A stretch of 5,547 nt of DNA from JBMOPD01 sp049323615. GTDB lineage: Bacteria > Bacillota > Desulfotomaculia > Desulfotomaculales > Desulfocucumaceae. This document shows, in pieces, positions 5,524-5,547 of this stretch (position 1 is the first letter of the stretch; the number at the start of each line of letters is the position of its first letter). The position numbers were made by a program, and so were the translations under genes. The notes beneath the pieces are model-generated. The model saw nothing but the letters and a program-made list of their open reading frames with translations, had not been told where the DNA came from and made no database searches. Location: assembly GCA_049323615.1 (NCBI GenBank), contig JBMOPD010000046.1, positions 1 to 5,547 of the forward strand, read 5' to 3'.

Positions 5524-5547
5524 CGGTAATATCGCTCGATTGATGCC

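Larger units (their letters stand above)
5336..5547. other. GC-rich segment of different composition, possible dispersed repeat or gene remnant
   Basis: After an AT-rich gap (5256-5335) the sequence turns abruptly GC-rich up to the right edge. No gene can be defended. A plus-strand ATG frame at 5337-5516 (59 codons, Arg-rich) has no ribosome site. Another plus frame, open at 5386-5526 with no start codon at its head, has gene-like codon use and reads as a plausible hydrophobic protein stretch, but is flanked by in-frame TGA (5383) and TAA (5527). A minus-strand frame is open from the right edge but runs on unchanged through the GC boundary and into the M23 gene. The segment contains the inverted repeats listed separately. 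It may be part of a repeat family or a decayed fragment cut off by the window edge. Confidence 0.4.

Overview
The window looks like chromosomal DNA of a spore-forming Clostridia-class Firmicute. The protein style suggests the Desulfotomaculum/Pelotomaculum (Peptococcaceae) group, but this is an inference from sequence character, not a database match. Supporting signs are strong AGGAGG-type ribosome sites, classic sigma-A promoters, a SCIFF peptide with its radical SAM maturase (a near-universal clostridial pair), and a LysM-G5-M23 wall hydrolase of a type common in this group.

Layout from left to right. Bases 1-130 are a string of strong hairpins resembling the right end of an IS200/IS605-type element, where the omega-RNA scaffold of TnpB lies; the element's genes would be off the left edge. 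Bases 154-1122 (minus strand) encode a 322-residue protein with 20 cysteines, no signal peptide and an Ig-like C-terminal module. Its promoter region fits either sigma-K or sigma-A, so a spore-surface role is possible but unproven. Divergent from it lies tRNA-Gly(CCC) (1345-1419), with its own promoter and terminator. About 540 bases without a convincing gene follow; they contain a near-consensus minus-strand promoter with a CRP/FNR-like palindrome at its predicted start point, driving nothing recognisable.

The core is 1953-3584: a promoter, the 50-residue SCIFF precursor (scfA, 2015-2167), an intrinsic terminator, then the SPASM radical SAM maturase ScfB (2229-3584). ScfB is expected to bind the ScfA leader through its N-terminal recognition domain and install thioether links between Cys and Thr of the six-cysteine core (a ranthipeptide). 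The terminator between them suggests that peptide is made in excess over enzyme. No exporter or leader protease is visible in the window.

Bases 3844-5214 encode a membrane-anchored M23 peptidoglycan endopeptidase starting at TTG, with its own extended -10 promoter and a downstream terminator. From about 5336 to the right edge the sequence becomes abruptly GC-richer and full of inverted repeats, with codon-like but interrupted reading frames. It is either a dispersed repeat or a decayed gene fragment.
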